A stretch of 64,000 nucleotides of DNA from Actinoplanes sp. KI2 (GTDB lineage: Bacteria; Actinomycetota; Actinomycetes; Mycobacteriales; Micromonosporaceae). Under the pieces are notes generated by a model. It made no database searches and had not been told where the DNA came from. It saw nothing but the letters and a program-made list of their open reading frames with translations. Where the stretch lies: contig NZ_JAOSZE010000033.1 of the NCBI RefSeq assembly GCF_025630775.1, forward strand, positions 62,001 to 126,000. The letters are read 5' to 3'. A program made the position numbers and the translations under genes. Shown piece by piece: positions 41,122 through 49,149 of the stretch; the stretch's first letter is position 1, and each line of letters opens with the position of its first letter.

Positions 41122-42723
41122 GTGCCCCGAGGCGACGGCCGGTTGACCGACGATCTCGACCCCCAGGAGCGCGGCCCCCAGGATGCCTGCGGCGTCTTCG
41201 GCGTCTGGGCGCCCGAGGAAGAGGTAGCCAAACTTACCTATTTCGGGCTCTTCGCTCTCCAGCACCGCGGGCAGGAGGCGGCCGGCATCGCGGTGAGTGA
41301 CGGCTCGGGAGTGGTGGTCTACAAGGACCTCGGCCTCGTCTCGCAGGTCTTCGACGAGCCCACGCTGGCGAGCCTGCGCGGCCACCTGGCCATCGGGCAC
41401 ACGCGGTACTCCACGACCGGCGGCTCGAACTGGGAAAATGCCCAGCCCACCATCCGTGCCACCACGGCCGGCACGACGATCGCCCTGGCGCACAACGGCA
41501 ACTTGGTCAACACGGCCGAGCTCGCCCGCGAGGTCGCCGAGCGAGGCCTCGAGGCGGGGGGTTCGTCCGAGATCGGCGCCACCAGCGACACCGCCCTGGT
41601 GACCACCCTGCTGGCCGGCCGCCCCGATCTGTCGGTCGAGGCCGCGGCGCTCGAGGTGCTGCCGCGGCTGCGGGGCGCCTTCAGCTTCGTCTTCATGGAC
41701 GAGAACACGCTGTACGCGGCGCGCGACCCGCAGGGCGTACGCCCGCTGGTGCTCGGCCGGATGGAACGCGGCTGGGTGATCGCCAGCGAGACGGCGGCCC
41801 TCGACATCGTCGGCGCCAGCTTCGTGCGCGAGGTCGAGCCCGGCGAGATGCTGGCGGTCGACGAGCACGGCCTGCGATCCAACCGGTTCGCCGCGCCCGA
41901 GCCCAAGGGCTGCCTTTTCGAGTACGTGTACCTGGCCCGCCCCGACACCACGATCGCCGGCCGGAACATGTATTCGGCTCGCGTCGAGATCGGCCGCCGG
42001 CTGGCCAAGGAGCACTCGGTCGAGGCCGACCTGGTCATCCCGGTGCCCGAGTCGGGCACACCGGCCGCGATCGGGTACGCGGAGGCCTCCGGCATCCCGT
42101 ACAGCGCCGGGCTCACCAAGAACGCGTACGTCGGGCGGACCTTCATCCAGCCCTCGCAGACCATCCGCCAGCTGGGCATCCGGCTCAAGCTGAACCCGTT
42201 GCGCGAGGTGGTCCGCGGCAAGCGCCTGGTCGTGGTCGACGACTCGATCGTCCGCGGCAACACGCAGCGCGCCCTGGTGCGGATGCTGCGCGAGGCCGGC
42301 GCCCTCGAGGTGCACGTGCGCATCTCCTCGCCGCCGGTCCAATGGCCCTGCTTCTACGGCATCGACTTCGCCACCCGCGCCGAGCTGATCGCGAACGGGT
42401 TGGAGATCGACGGGATCCGGCGCTCGATCGGCGCCGACTCCCTGGGTTATGTTTCCCTGGACGGCCTGGTGCAGGCGACCGAGCAGCCGAAGTCGCGCCT
42501 CTGCATGGCGTGCTTCGACGGGCGGTACCCGATCGAGCTGCCGGCCGGCAACCTGATCGGCAAGCACCTGCTCGAGGGCGTCGGCAAGCGGGCGTCGATG
42601 CCGTCCGCGTCCGCCGAGGCGGCCACCGCGGCGGTGGCCGAGCTCGAGGCGGAGTACGACGACCGGGCGGCATCTCGCCTGGTCAGCAGTCCGGGCGGCA
42701 GCAACGCCCTGCAGCACCCGTGA
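41122..42723 (+). CDS. purF: Amidophosphoribosyltransferase
   Basis: First committed step of purine synthesis: PRPP plus glutamine gives phosphoribosylamine. 533 residues. A 22-residue propeptide precedes the N-terminal nucleophile Cys23 (DACGVFGVW), then FALQHRGQEAAGI and GHTRYSTTG of the Ntn glutaminase. The C-terminal half has the PRPP loop VVVDDSIVRGNT. Cysteines for a 4Fe-4S cluster are present (KGCLFEYVY, WPCFYGID, RLCMACFDG), so it belongs to the Bacillus-type iron-sulfur class. GTG at 41122 follows AGGGAG. purM follows after 34 bp. Confidence 0.97.
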   Translation: MPRGDGRLTDDLDPQERGPQDACGVFGVWAPEEEVAKLTYFGLFALQHRGQEAAGIAVSDGSGVVVYKDLGLVSQVFDEPTLASLRGHLAIGHTRYSTTGGSNWENAQPTIRATTAGTTIALAHNGNLVNTAELAREVAERGLEAGGSSEIGATSDTALVTTLLAGRPDLSVEAAALEVLPRLRGAFSFVFMDENTLYAARDPQGVRPLVLGRMERGWVIASETAALDIVGASFVREVEPGEMLAVDEHGLRSNRFAAPEPKGCLFEYVYLARPDTTIAGRNMYSARVEIGRRLAKEHSVEADLVIPVPESGTPAAIGYAEASGIPYSAGLTKNAYVGRTFIQPSQTIRQLGIRLKLNPLREVVRGKRLVVVDDSIVRGNTQRALVRMLREAGALEVHVRISSPPVQWPCFYGIDFATRAELIANGLEIDGIRRSIGADSLGYVSLDGLVQATEQPKSRLCMACFDGRYPIELPAGNLIGKHLLEGVGKRASMPSASAEAATAAVAELEAEYDDRAASRLVSSPGGSNALQHP

Positions 42724-42757
42724 TCTTCACAAACCGCGTAGCTCCAAGGAGAAAACC

Positions 42758-43906
42758 GTGACCCACGTGTCCGAGCGCAACAGTGCCGGATCCAACGGCG
42801 CCGAAGGCGATCGCCGGCCCTGGACGGCGGGTTCCGGCCGAGGCGCTCGCAAGCGGTCGGTCACGTACGCGGAGGCCGGCGTCTCGATCGAGGCCGGCGA
42901 CCGCGCCGTGGAACTGCTCAAGTCGAAGGTCAAGAAGACCACCCGGCCCGAGGTGATGGGCGATCTGGGCGGTTTCTCCGGCCTGTTCCGGCTGAACACG
43001 CAGAAGTACAAGAGCCCGATCCTGGCCTCGTCGACCGACGGCGTCGGCACCAAGCTGGTCATCGCCCAGCAGCTCGACATCCACGACACGATCGGCATCG
43101 ATCTGGTCGCCATGGTCGTCGACGACCTGGTGGCGTGCGGGGCCGAGCCGCTGTTCCTGCTCGACTACATCGCCTGTGGCGAGGTCGTGCCGGACAAGGT
43201 CGCCGAGATCGGCGCGGGCATCGCCGACGGCTGCCGGTACGCGGGCTGCGCCCTGCTCGGCGGCGAGACGGCCGAGCACCCCGGGGTGCTGCGCCCCGAC
43301 GAGTACGACGTGTCCGCGACCGGCGTCGGCGTGGTCGAGGAGAGCGAGATCCTCGGCAAGGAGCGGGTCGAGGTGGGCGACGCGGTGATCGCGATGCGGT
43401 CGTCCGGCCTGCACTCGAACGGTTACTCCCTGGTCCGGCACGTGCTGCTGGGCGCCGGCCGGATGCGGCTCGACTCGGTCGTCGACGACTTCGGCACGCA
43501 GCGCACCCTCGGCGAGGAGTTGCTTACCCCCACCAAGATCTACGCGAAGGACTGCCTGGGCCTCATCGAGGAGACCGAGGTCCGCGCGTTCTCGCACGTC
43601 ACCGGCGGCGGCATCCCGGGCAACCTGGTGCGCGTGCTGCCCGAGCACGTCGACGCGGTGGTCGACCGCTCGACCTGGCGGCCCCAGCCCATCTTCGACC
43701 TCATCCAGGCCAAAGGCCGGATCGAGGACACCGAGATGGAGGCCACGTTCAACATGGGCGTGGGCATGTTCGCGGTCGTCTCCTCCGACGACGCCGACCG
43801 TGCGATGGCCTACCTGACCGGCCGGGGCGTCGAAGCCTGGCAGGTCGGCGAGATCATCGACGGCACCGGTGAGGTGCAGATGATGGGTCAGTACACCCGC
43901 GGCTGA
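42758..43906 (+). CDS. purM: Phosphoribosylformylglycinamidine cyclo-ligase (AIR synthetase)
   Basis: Closes FGAM to AIR, fifth step. 382 residues with an about 30-residue Ser/Gly-rich lead before TYAEAGVSIEAGD. Family parts: SSTDGVGTKLVIA, GIDLVAMVVDDLVACGAEPLF with the catalytic Asp, GGETAEHPG, GLHSNGYSLVR, FSHVTGGGIPGNL and FNMGVGM. GTG at 42758 has AAGGAG at good spacing. Operon with purF; a hairpin follows. Confidence 0.97.
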   Translation: MTHVSERNSAGSNGAEGDRRPWTAGSGRGARKRSVTYAEAGVSIEAGDRAVELLKSKVKKTTRPEVMGDLGGFSGLFRLNTQKYKSPILASSTDGVGTKLVIAQQLDIHDTIGIDLVAMVVDDLVACGAEPLFLLDYIACGEVVPDKVAEIGAGIADGCRYAGCALLGGETAEHPGVLRPDEYDVSATGVGVVEESEILGKERVEVGDAVIAMRSSGLHSNGYSLVRHVLLGAGRMRLDSVVDDFGTQRTLGEELLTPTKIYAKDCLGLIEETEVRAFSHVTGGGIPGNLVRVLPEHVDAVVDRSTWRPQPIFDLIQAKGRIEDTEMEATFNMGVGMFAVVSSDDADRAMAYLTGRGVEAWQVGEIIDGTGEVQMMGQYTRG

Positions 43907-43917
43907 CCGATTCGATG

Positions 43918-43960
43918 GAAGAATCCGCGCGTGTCTATTTGTGACGCCCGCGGATCTTTC
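43918..43960 (+). terminator. Probable terminator between purM and the RiPP locus
   Basis: An imperfect 12-bp stem (43918-43929 with 43949-43960; one G-U and one mismatch) with a 19-nt loop and a TTTC end, 11 bp after the purM stop. It should separate the purine operon from the radical SAM gene. Confidence 0.55.
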
Positions 43961-44017
43961 ATGTACGGGCTGGATCGGGCGGCCTAGCCTCTAGGCGGAC
44001 GCACGACGGGGGTGCAC

Positions 44018-45142
44018 ATGGCCGAAAAGTGGAGCGGGATGCGCGGAATCGCCGCCGTCCCGACCTACGTGGTGATGCAGCCCAACACGCTCTGCAATCT
44101 CGACTGTTCCTACTGTTACCTTCCGTTCCGCTCGACGGACCACCGGATGTCGGTCGCGGTGGCCGCCGCCGTCGCCGAGTCGGTGTCGCCCTTCGCCCGG
44201 GCCGGCCGGTTCTCGGTGGTGTGGCACGGCGGCGAGCCGCTGGCTACCGGGCGTGACCACCTGGCCGCGCTGCTCGCCCCGTTCGACCCGGCGGTCGAGC
44301 ACCACGTGCAGACCAACGCGACGCTGATCGACGACGCCTGGTGCGAGTTCTTCGCCGAACACGACATCCGGGTCAGCGTCAGCGTGGACGGGCCGGAGGC
44401 GCGCAACGGGGAGCGGATCAACCGGGGCGGCAAACCCGCGTACGACCGGATTCTGCGCGGCATCGAAACGCTTCGCCGGCACCGGATCCCGTTCTCGGCG
44501 CTCTGCGTCGTCGGCGACCCGCGGCCGGGCATCGCCGCGGAGCTGTACGCGTACTTCCTCGACCTGGGCTGCGAAGTCCTCGGGATCAACGTCGAGGAGC
44601 GGGAGGGCGTGAACAATCGGGCCAACCGGCACGACGCCGCGGCGGTAACCGCGTTCTGGGCCGAGCTCGTCGGCGCCTGGCGGCAAGATCCGCGGATCCA
44701 CCTGCGCGAGGTGGAGTGGTCGCTACGGTACGCGGGCGCGGTGCTCGACGGCACTGCCGACGAACTGCTGCCACGCCGCCTCGACCCCATCCCGACAATC
44801 GCGTACGACGGTTCGGTGGTGCTGCTCTCGCCCGAGCTGGCCGGCTTCCACGATCCCCGCTACGGCGACTTCACCAGTGGCAACGTGCTCAGCACGCCGC
44901 TGGGGGAGATCCTCGCCGGCGCCGCCGGGACGCCGTGGATCGCCGAGTTCCAGCGCGGGGTCGAGGCGTGCCGGGAAAGCTGCCCGTACTTCGGATTCTG
45001 CGGGGGCGCCCACGCCGCGAACCGCTACTTCGAACATGGCCGGTTCGACGTGACCGAGACCGACCACTGCCGCAACAGCAAGATTCGCCTATTGGAGGGA
45101 GTGCTGGACCATGCCCGAGATCACCAACCCACGGCAGTCTGA
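44018..45142 (+). CDS. Radical SAM/SPASM peptide maturase (three-residue cyclophane, AmcB-like)
   Basis: 374 residues. The radical SAM cluster motif is CNLDCSYC (Cys26, 30, 33) near the N-terminus, followed by WHGGEPL and TNATLIDDAWCEFF, typical of SPASM peptide maturases. The C-terminal SPASM part has Cys318, 322, 328 and 351 (ESCPYFGFCGGAHAANRYFE, then TDHC). These enzymes crosslink an aromatic ring to the beta-carbon of the residue two positions on. It overlaps the precursor gene by 32 bp and the precursor carries the matching aromatic-x-Asn triplets. The pairing resembles actinobacterial triceptide loci of the AmcA/AmcB kind (recollection, not searched). ATG at 44018 has GGGGG upstream; a GTG two codons earlier is possible. 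No RRE-like domain or protease gene is next to it. Confidence 0.9.
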   Translation: MAEKWSGMRGIAAVPTYVVMQPNTLCNLDCSYCYLPFRSTDHRMSVAVAAAVAESVSPFARAGRFSVVWHGGEPLATGRDHLAALLAPFDPAVEHHVQTNATLIDDAWCEFFAEHDIRVSVSVDGPEARNGERINRGGKPAYDRILRGIETLRRHRIPFSALCVVGDPRPGIAAELYAYFLDLGCEVLGINVEEREGVNNRANRHDAAAVTAFWAELVGAWRQDPRIHLREVEWSLRYAGAVLDGTADELLPRRLDPIPTIAYDGSVVLLSPELAGFHDPRYGDFTSGNVLSTPLGEILAGAAGTPWIAEFQRGVEACRESCPYFGFCGGAHAANRYFEHGRFDVTETDHCRNSKIRLLEGVLDHARDHQPTAV

Positions 45143-45341
45143 GGCTGTGCAGCCAGAAACCGTGGGAGTCGATCCGGTGACGGCACGGGTGCGAGACACC
45201 CGGGCCGGGTTGGCCGCCCTCATCGCGGAGGCGGAAGCGGCCCGGGAGAAGCGCGAAGAGAGCGACGGGTCTGCGGTGTGTGCTTGGAACCATTTTGAGA
45301 ACATCCCGACGTTTTATAACTGGAACAATCGGCCGCGTTAG
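45111..45341 (+). CDS. RiPP precursor peptide, predicted multi-cyclophane triceptide (AmcA-like)
   Basis: 76 residues. The leader (1 to about 55) is charged and helical in its second half (TRAGLAALIAEAEAAREKR). The C-terminal core, residues 57-76, contains four aromatic triplets: W59-N60-H61, F62-E63-N64, then a three-residue spacer I-P-T, then F68-Y69-N70 and W71-N72-N73, ending R-P-R. Three fit the aromatic-x-Asn pattern exactly and one ends in His, so up to four three-residue cyclophanes are predicted in two adjacent pairs. ATG at 45111 has GGAGGGAG 9 nt upstream and starts inside the radical SAM gene, implying coupling. No leader peptidase or exporter is adjacent, so cleavage and export must use other genes. 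A repeat array starts at its stop codon. Confidence 0.88.
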   Translation: MPEITNPRQSEAVQPETVGVDPVTARVRDTRAGLAALIAEAEAAREKREESDGSAVCAWNHFENIPTFYNWNNRPR

Positions 45342-45600
45342 GTGGGCTGGTCCCGCGCGGGGTGCGGCTGGGTGAGCTGGTCTTGCGCCGGGTGCGGCTG
45401 GGTGAGCTGGTCTTGCGCGGGGCTTGGCTGGGTGGGTTGGTTTTGTGCGGGCTTGGCTGGGTGAGCTGGTCTTGCGGGGGGCCTTGGCTGGGTGGGTTGG
45501 TTTTGTGCGGGGCTTGGCTGGGTGGGCTGGTTTTGCGGGGGCTTGGCTGGGTGGGTTGGTTTTGCGCGGGGTGCGGCTGGGTGGGCTGGTCCCGTTCGGG
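45341..45600 (+). repeat. 30-bp tandem array directly after the RiPP precursor
   Basis: A 20-bp partial unit (45341-45360) and eight 30-bp units (45361-45390, 45391-45420, and so on to 45600). All share GGCTGGGTG-A/G-G-C/T-TGGT followed by a variable C/T-rich part. The G at 45341 is the last base of the precursor's TAG stop. Because 30 is a multiple of three, several frames stay open on both strands and give spurious repeat peptides; I do not call them. Confidence 0.92.
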
Positions 45601-45661
45601 GTGAGTTGGCGCTTTTGGGGTCCCGTGCGGCTGAGCTGGCTGGCTCCGCTTCGCTCCGCGG

Positions 45662-45763
45662 GCGATCGCCCCTTCGGGTGCTGATGAGGAGGCAGCCGAT
45701 TTTCGGCACCGCAAACCCCGCGGCGACGAAAATCGGCTGCCTCCTCATCAGCGGGGCGATCGC
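45662..45763. repeat. Large inverted repeat (26 + 11 bp arms)
   Basis: Inner arms of 26 bp are perfect (45680-45705 with 45727-45752; 21-bp spacer). Outer arms of 11 bp are also perfect (45662-45672 with 45753-45763), interrupted by a 7-nt bulge on the left only. As RNA it would make a very stable hairpin; as DNA it looks like a palindromic element. No open frame of value inside. Confidence 0.93.
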
Positions 45764-45778
45764 GGTGGCTGGACTGGG

Positions 45779-46052
45779 CGGGAGTCACCGCAGGGACAAG
45801 GCTGCATCGGTCAGCTGACGTGGTGAGGGTCCCCGCAGGGACGAGGCAGCATCGGTCAGCTGACGTGGATGGGAGTCCCCGCAGGTATCGGGCAGCATCG
45901 GTCAGCTGACGTGGATGGGAGTCCCCGCAGGTATCGGGCAGCATCGGTCAGCTGGCGTGGTGAGGGTCCCCGCAGGTATCGGGCAGCATCGGTCAGCTGA
46001 CGTGGTGGGAGTCCCCGCAGGAACAAGGCAGCGTCGGATGGCTGGCGTGGTG
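45779..46052. repeat. Tandem array of 43-47-bp units (about 6 copies)
   Basis: Units carry GGGAGTCCCCGCAGG, a short variable stretch (TATCGG, GACGAG, AACAAG), GCAGCATCGG and TCAGCTGACGTGG. Starts near 45779, 45827, 45871, 45917, 45964 and 46007, decaying after 46052. The unit length varies by indels of the two or three bases at the junction. Minus-strand frames through it are open but are repeat artefacts. Confidence 0.88.
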
Positions 46053-46212
46053 GGGGTTTCGCAGGGCGCGGCTGGCTGACTGGGCGGAAGTTGCCCGAGT
46101 TGTGGGTGGCGGCGGCCGGCTGGGCGCGGTACGAGTCGCGGCTGGATGTGGGCGAGCGGAAGCGCGCTGGGGGTTTGGCGGTTCGGAGGACACTGCGCCG
46201 GGGGCCGGCTTC

Positions 46213-46247
46213 GAAGCCCACGCGGGTGGCGAACCCGCGTGGGCTTC
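46213..46247 (+). terminator. Perfect 15-bp hairpin with T-rich tail
   Basis: Stem 46213-46227 with 46233-46247, loop GGCGA, followed by AGTGTTGTTTG. It closes the repeat-rich region downstream of the RiPP genes and could be the terminator of that transcript. Confidence 0.65.
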
Positions 46248-46287
46248 AGTGTTGTTTGAACCGTGGGAAGTTGACCGCGACACACGG

Positions 46288-46311
46288 GAGCACGCGGTCA
46301 GCCGCGTGCTC
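46288..46311. terminator. Hairpin at the 3' end of the DUF3073 gene
   Basis: A perfect 10-bp stem (46288-46297 with 46302-46311) with loop TCAG, 17 bp beyond the stop of the minus-strand DUF3073 gene. Confidence 0.6.
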
Positions 46312-46328
46312 TGTGCAATACGGGTCAG

Positions 46329-46541
46329 TCAGCGCCTTGTTGGCGACCAGGAGTCCTGGTCGTCGTCCGCGTCGTCCTCGTCGTCGTCGACGAACTCATC
46401 GTTGTCGTCGTCGAAATGACGATCGGACTTACTGGCACCCGCCAGTTCGCGCTGCAAGGCGGTGAGGTCGGTGTTCGGGGAGTGATATTTCAACTCCCGG
46501 GCCACCTTCGTCTGCTTGGCCTTAGCACGGCCGCGCCCCAT
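46329..46541 (-). CDS. DUF3073 family protein
   Basis: 70-residue actinobacterial protein of unknown function. The conserved N-terminus GRGRAKAKQTKVARELKYHS is followed by PNTDLTALQRELAG and a very acidic tail (DDDNDEFVDDDEDDADDDQD), so it has a basic head and acidic end. ATG at 46541 has GAGGGGG upstream; a frame open to 46604 adds unrelated residues. Genes of this family often lie near the dehydrogenase and bldC, as here. Confidence 0.92.
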   Translation of the reverse strand: MGRGRAKAKQTKVARELKYHSPNTDLTALQRELAGASKSDRHFDDDNDEFVDDDEDDADDDQDSWSPTRR

Positions 46542-46768
46542 GGCTCGACCCCCTCGCACAGAATTCGGGGCAGCCCAAAGGCGGGCCCCGATGACGTCAG
46601 GCATCTCTCGTGGGTCTTACGGTACATGGACGATGCCGCCTTCGGCACCTCGGGTTGCGTGTGACACTGCCGCGCGTCGCCGGTTTTACACCGCGGAACG
46701 CGCGGCAGCCACTTCCACCGCACCGCTCGTTCCCCTAAACGGGACTAAACGGTTGTTCCGCCGGTATC

Positions 46769-47848
46769 TCAGCCGAGGTAGATCGTGCGCAGCCGGCCGA
46801 CCTCGGCCATCCGCTGCTCGGCCAGGCGATCGGCCGCGACGGCGGGCGAGACACCCTCCTCGTCGGCGAGCGCGAGGATCCGCTTGGTGGTCTCGAAGAT
46901 GCCGGTGGCGCGCAGCTTGGCCCGCTCGAAGTTGAAGCCCTCGATCTCGTCGGCCACCTGGATCACGCCGCCGGCGTTCACCACGTAGTCGGGTGCGTAG
47001 AGGATGCCTCGTTCGGCGAGTGCCTTCTCGATGCCGGGGTGGGCCAGCTGGTTGTTGGCGCCGCCGGTCACGACCCTGGCACGCAGGGCGTGGACGGTGT
47101 CGTCGTCCAGAGCGCCGCCGAGGGCGCAGGGCGCGTACACGTCGATCGCGGAGGTGATCAGCGCCTGCGTGTCGGGCACCAGCTCGATCTGCGGGTGCGC
47201 GGCGCGGGCCCAGGCCAGCGCGGCCTCGTTGACGTCGGTGGCGACCACCGTGGCGCCGTCGTCGATCAGGTGGCCGGCCAGGTATTTGCCGACCTTGCCG
47301 AGGCCGGCGATGCCGACCGTGCGGCCGCGCAGCGTCGGCGAGCCCCAGGTGTGCTCGGCGGCGGCGCGCATGCCCTGGAAGACGCCCCAGGCGGTCAGGA
47401 TCGAGGAGTCGCCGGCCCCGCCGTGCTCGACGCTGCGGCCGGTCACGTAGCGGGTCTCGCGGGCGATGACGTCCATGTCCGGCACGTACGTGCCGACGTC
47501 GCAGGCGGTGTAGTAACGGCCGTGCAGCGACTCGACGAACCGGCCGTACGCGCGCAGCAGCGCCTCGGACTTGGTCCGGCCCGGGTCGCCCCAGATGACC
47601 GCCTTGCCGCCGCCCAGGTCGAGCCCGGCGAGAGCGTTTTTGTACGCCATGCCCTGGGACAGCTTGAGCACGTCGGCGAGGGCGTCCGCCTCGCTCGCGT
47701 ACGGATAGAAGCGGGTGCCGCCGAGGGCCGGCCCGAGGGCCGTGGAATAGATTCCGATGATCGCCTTCAGACCGCTCTGCCGGTCTTGACAGAAGACGAC
47801 CTGTTCGTGCCCGCTGGCGTCGGTGCCGTCGGTGTCGAACACGCCCAT
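46769..47848 (-). CDS. Leucine/valine-type amino-acid dehydrogenase
   Basis: NAD-dependent oxidative deamination of branched-chain amino acids; in streptomycetes the equivalent valine dehydrogenase feeds branched precursors to polyketides. 359 residues. Substrate domain with the GGTRFYPYASEADAL loop and catalytic Lys in GMAYKNALAGLDLGGGKAVI; the Asp in CDVGTYVPDMD; and a Rossmann NAD domain with VGIAGLGKVGKYLAGHLI. GGANNQLAHPG and YVVNAGGVIQVADE complete the signature. ATG at 47848. Leu versus Val preference cannot be set from sequence alone. It is followed downstream by DUF3073 on the same strand, 227 bp away. Confidence 0.93.
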   Translation of the reverse strand: MGVFDTDGTDASGHEQVVFCQDRQSGLKAIIGIYSTALGPALGGTRFYPYASEADALADVLKLSQGMAYKNALAGLDLGGGKAVIWGDPGRTKSEALLRAYGRFVESLHGRYYTACDVGTYVPDMDVIARETRYVTGRSVEHGGAGDSSILTAWGVFQGMRAAAEHTWGSPTLRGRTVGIAGLGKVGKYLAGHLIDDGATVVATDVNEAALAWARAAHPQIELVPDTQALITSAIDVYAPCALGGALDDDTVHALRARVVTGGANNQLAHPGIEKALAERGILYAPDYVVNAGGVIQVADEIEGFNFERAKLRATGIFETTKRILALADEEGVSPAVAADRLAEQRMAEVGRLRTIYLG

Positions 47849-48028
47849 CGCTGCTCTCCTGATCTGGTCGTGGCCCTTGTGGGGCCGGTGCTCCGGCTGG
47901 GGTCTTGCCGGACATAGCGAGCGTAGTCGGACTGACTCGCAACGGGGTTGCAGCCGTGGGGCGGCTTAGTCCGTGATTACGCCCGCACGGGAAGTTCGCG
48001 GCGGCGAAATTCGTGAAAGGATCGCGCC

Positions 48029-48868
48029 GTGCCGTCACTGTTCGCGTCGTACCTTCGGGTTTACGAACCGCTGACCGCCTTCGACCGGGAGCGCCAGGTT
48101 TTCTGGCGCCGGTACGCCCGCGAGGGTCGTGCCCTGGGCCCGGTCGACGGCCCGGTCAAGCAGCGCACCGCCGTGCTCGAGGCGCTCGGCGCGGGGTGGA
48201 CCCGCCTGCCCGACCTGCCCGACGAGGCGTACGTGCTGGAGTGGGGCGACACCCTGCTGGTCTGCCCATGGAACCTGCGCCTGCGGGTGGCCGAGGCGGC
48301 GCTGAACGCCCGGGACGGCGTGCCCAGCGTGCTGGCCGACGCGTTCGTGCCGCCGGTCCTGGCCGGCCAGGCCCGGGCGATCGTCGAGGACTGGCGCAGC
48401 GGGGCCAAGGTGCTCGAGCACGGCGTTCCCCGGGTGCACGAGCAGATCGCGACCTGGGGCGTACCACTGCGCTGGTTCGTCTTCATCGACCTGGACGAGC
48501 GGGAGATCGAGCTGGCCGCCGGCCGGCGCACGCTGCGTTACCGCACCGAGATCTCCAAGGCCCGCCGCCGGGCTCACCGCGGCGTCTCGGTGCTGCGCAA
48601 ATCGCTGGGCGACGCGCCGATCACCGAGGCGGTCGAGGAGGGCACCCGCTGGCTGGAGGAGTTCCATCCCCGGTCGATCGTGGAGCTCGACTACGGCGGC
48701 CTCGTCAACCTCCTCCCGAATGACGACCTCGCCGAGGACGATTCCCCCGGACTCGTGGCAGCCGGACTTTCCGCCCTATCCCGGGGCGACGCGGACGCCG
48801 CCTCCGAGGCGTACGAGAAGCTCGTCGATCGATGGCGCAAGGTGCAGCTTCTGGAGCGCTGTAACTGA
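48029..48868 (+). CDS. Conserved actinobacterial hypothetical protein next to bldC
   Basis: 279 residues, soluble, family not named with certainty. It opens PSLFASYLRVYEPLTAFDRERQVFWRRYAREG, of which the key part is RVYEPLTAF, and ends with a short helical repeat (GDADAASEAYEKLVDRWRKVQLLE). The middle (RWFVFIDLDEREIE and LRYRTEISKARRRAHRGV) is well ordered. It sits between the dehydrogenase and bldC, an arrangement I recall as common in actinobacteria, where its function is unknown. GTG at 48029 has AAAGG 8 nt upstream. Confidence 0.82.
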   Translation: MPSLFASYLRVYEPLTAFDRERQVFWRRYAREGRALGPVDGPVKQRTAVLEALGAGWTRLPDLPDEAYVLEWGDTLLVCPWNLRLRVAEAALNARDGVPSVLADAFVPPVLAGQARAIVEDWRSGAKVLEHGVPRVHEQIATWGVPLRWFVFIDLDEREIELAAGRRTLRYRTEISKARRRAHRGVSVLRKSLGDAPITEAVEEGTRWLEEFHPRSIVELDYGGLVNLLPNDDLAEDDSPGLVAAGLSALSRGDADAASEAYEKLVDRWRKVQLLERCN

Positions 48869-49149
48869 CCCGCCAAAAGCGGACTTGTCCCGATAATGCG
48901 ACGGCCGTGGGAACGCTCCCGAGGCGAATACTCTTCGTAATCACGGCTCGCCGAAGCGTGATAATCGGACTAAACGCGGCACTATCTGGCGTAGAAAACA
49001 CGGAAAAATCGGGCATGCTTCATCCGTCTATCTGGGGACGTTCGTCCGTTCGGCCCATGTCGGACATCGGGGACTAGCCGGACCATGAGAGACGCACCGG
49101 CCGGCGGGACCCCGGCCGATGTCTATAGGTACCTGTGGAGGAGTGACCG

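Noticed and set aside
44889..45944. Pro/Thr/Ser-rich open frames on the minus strand over the repeat arrays
   Set aside because: They arise because the 30-bp array keeps frames open; the peptides are simple translations of the repeat and the region overlaps the real RiPP genes.
45341..46052. CRISPR array
   Set aside because: Units are contiguous with no unique spacers, vary in sequence and length, and there are no cas genes.
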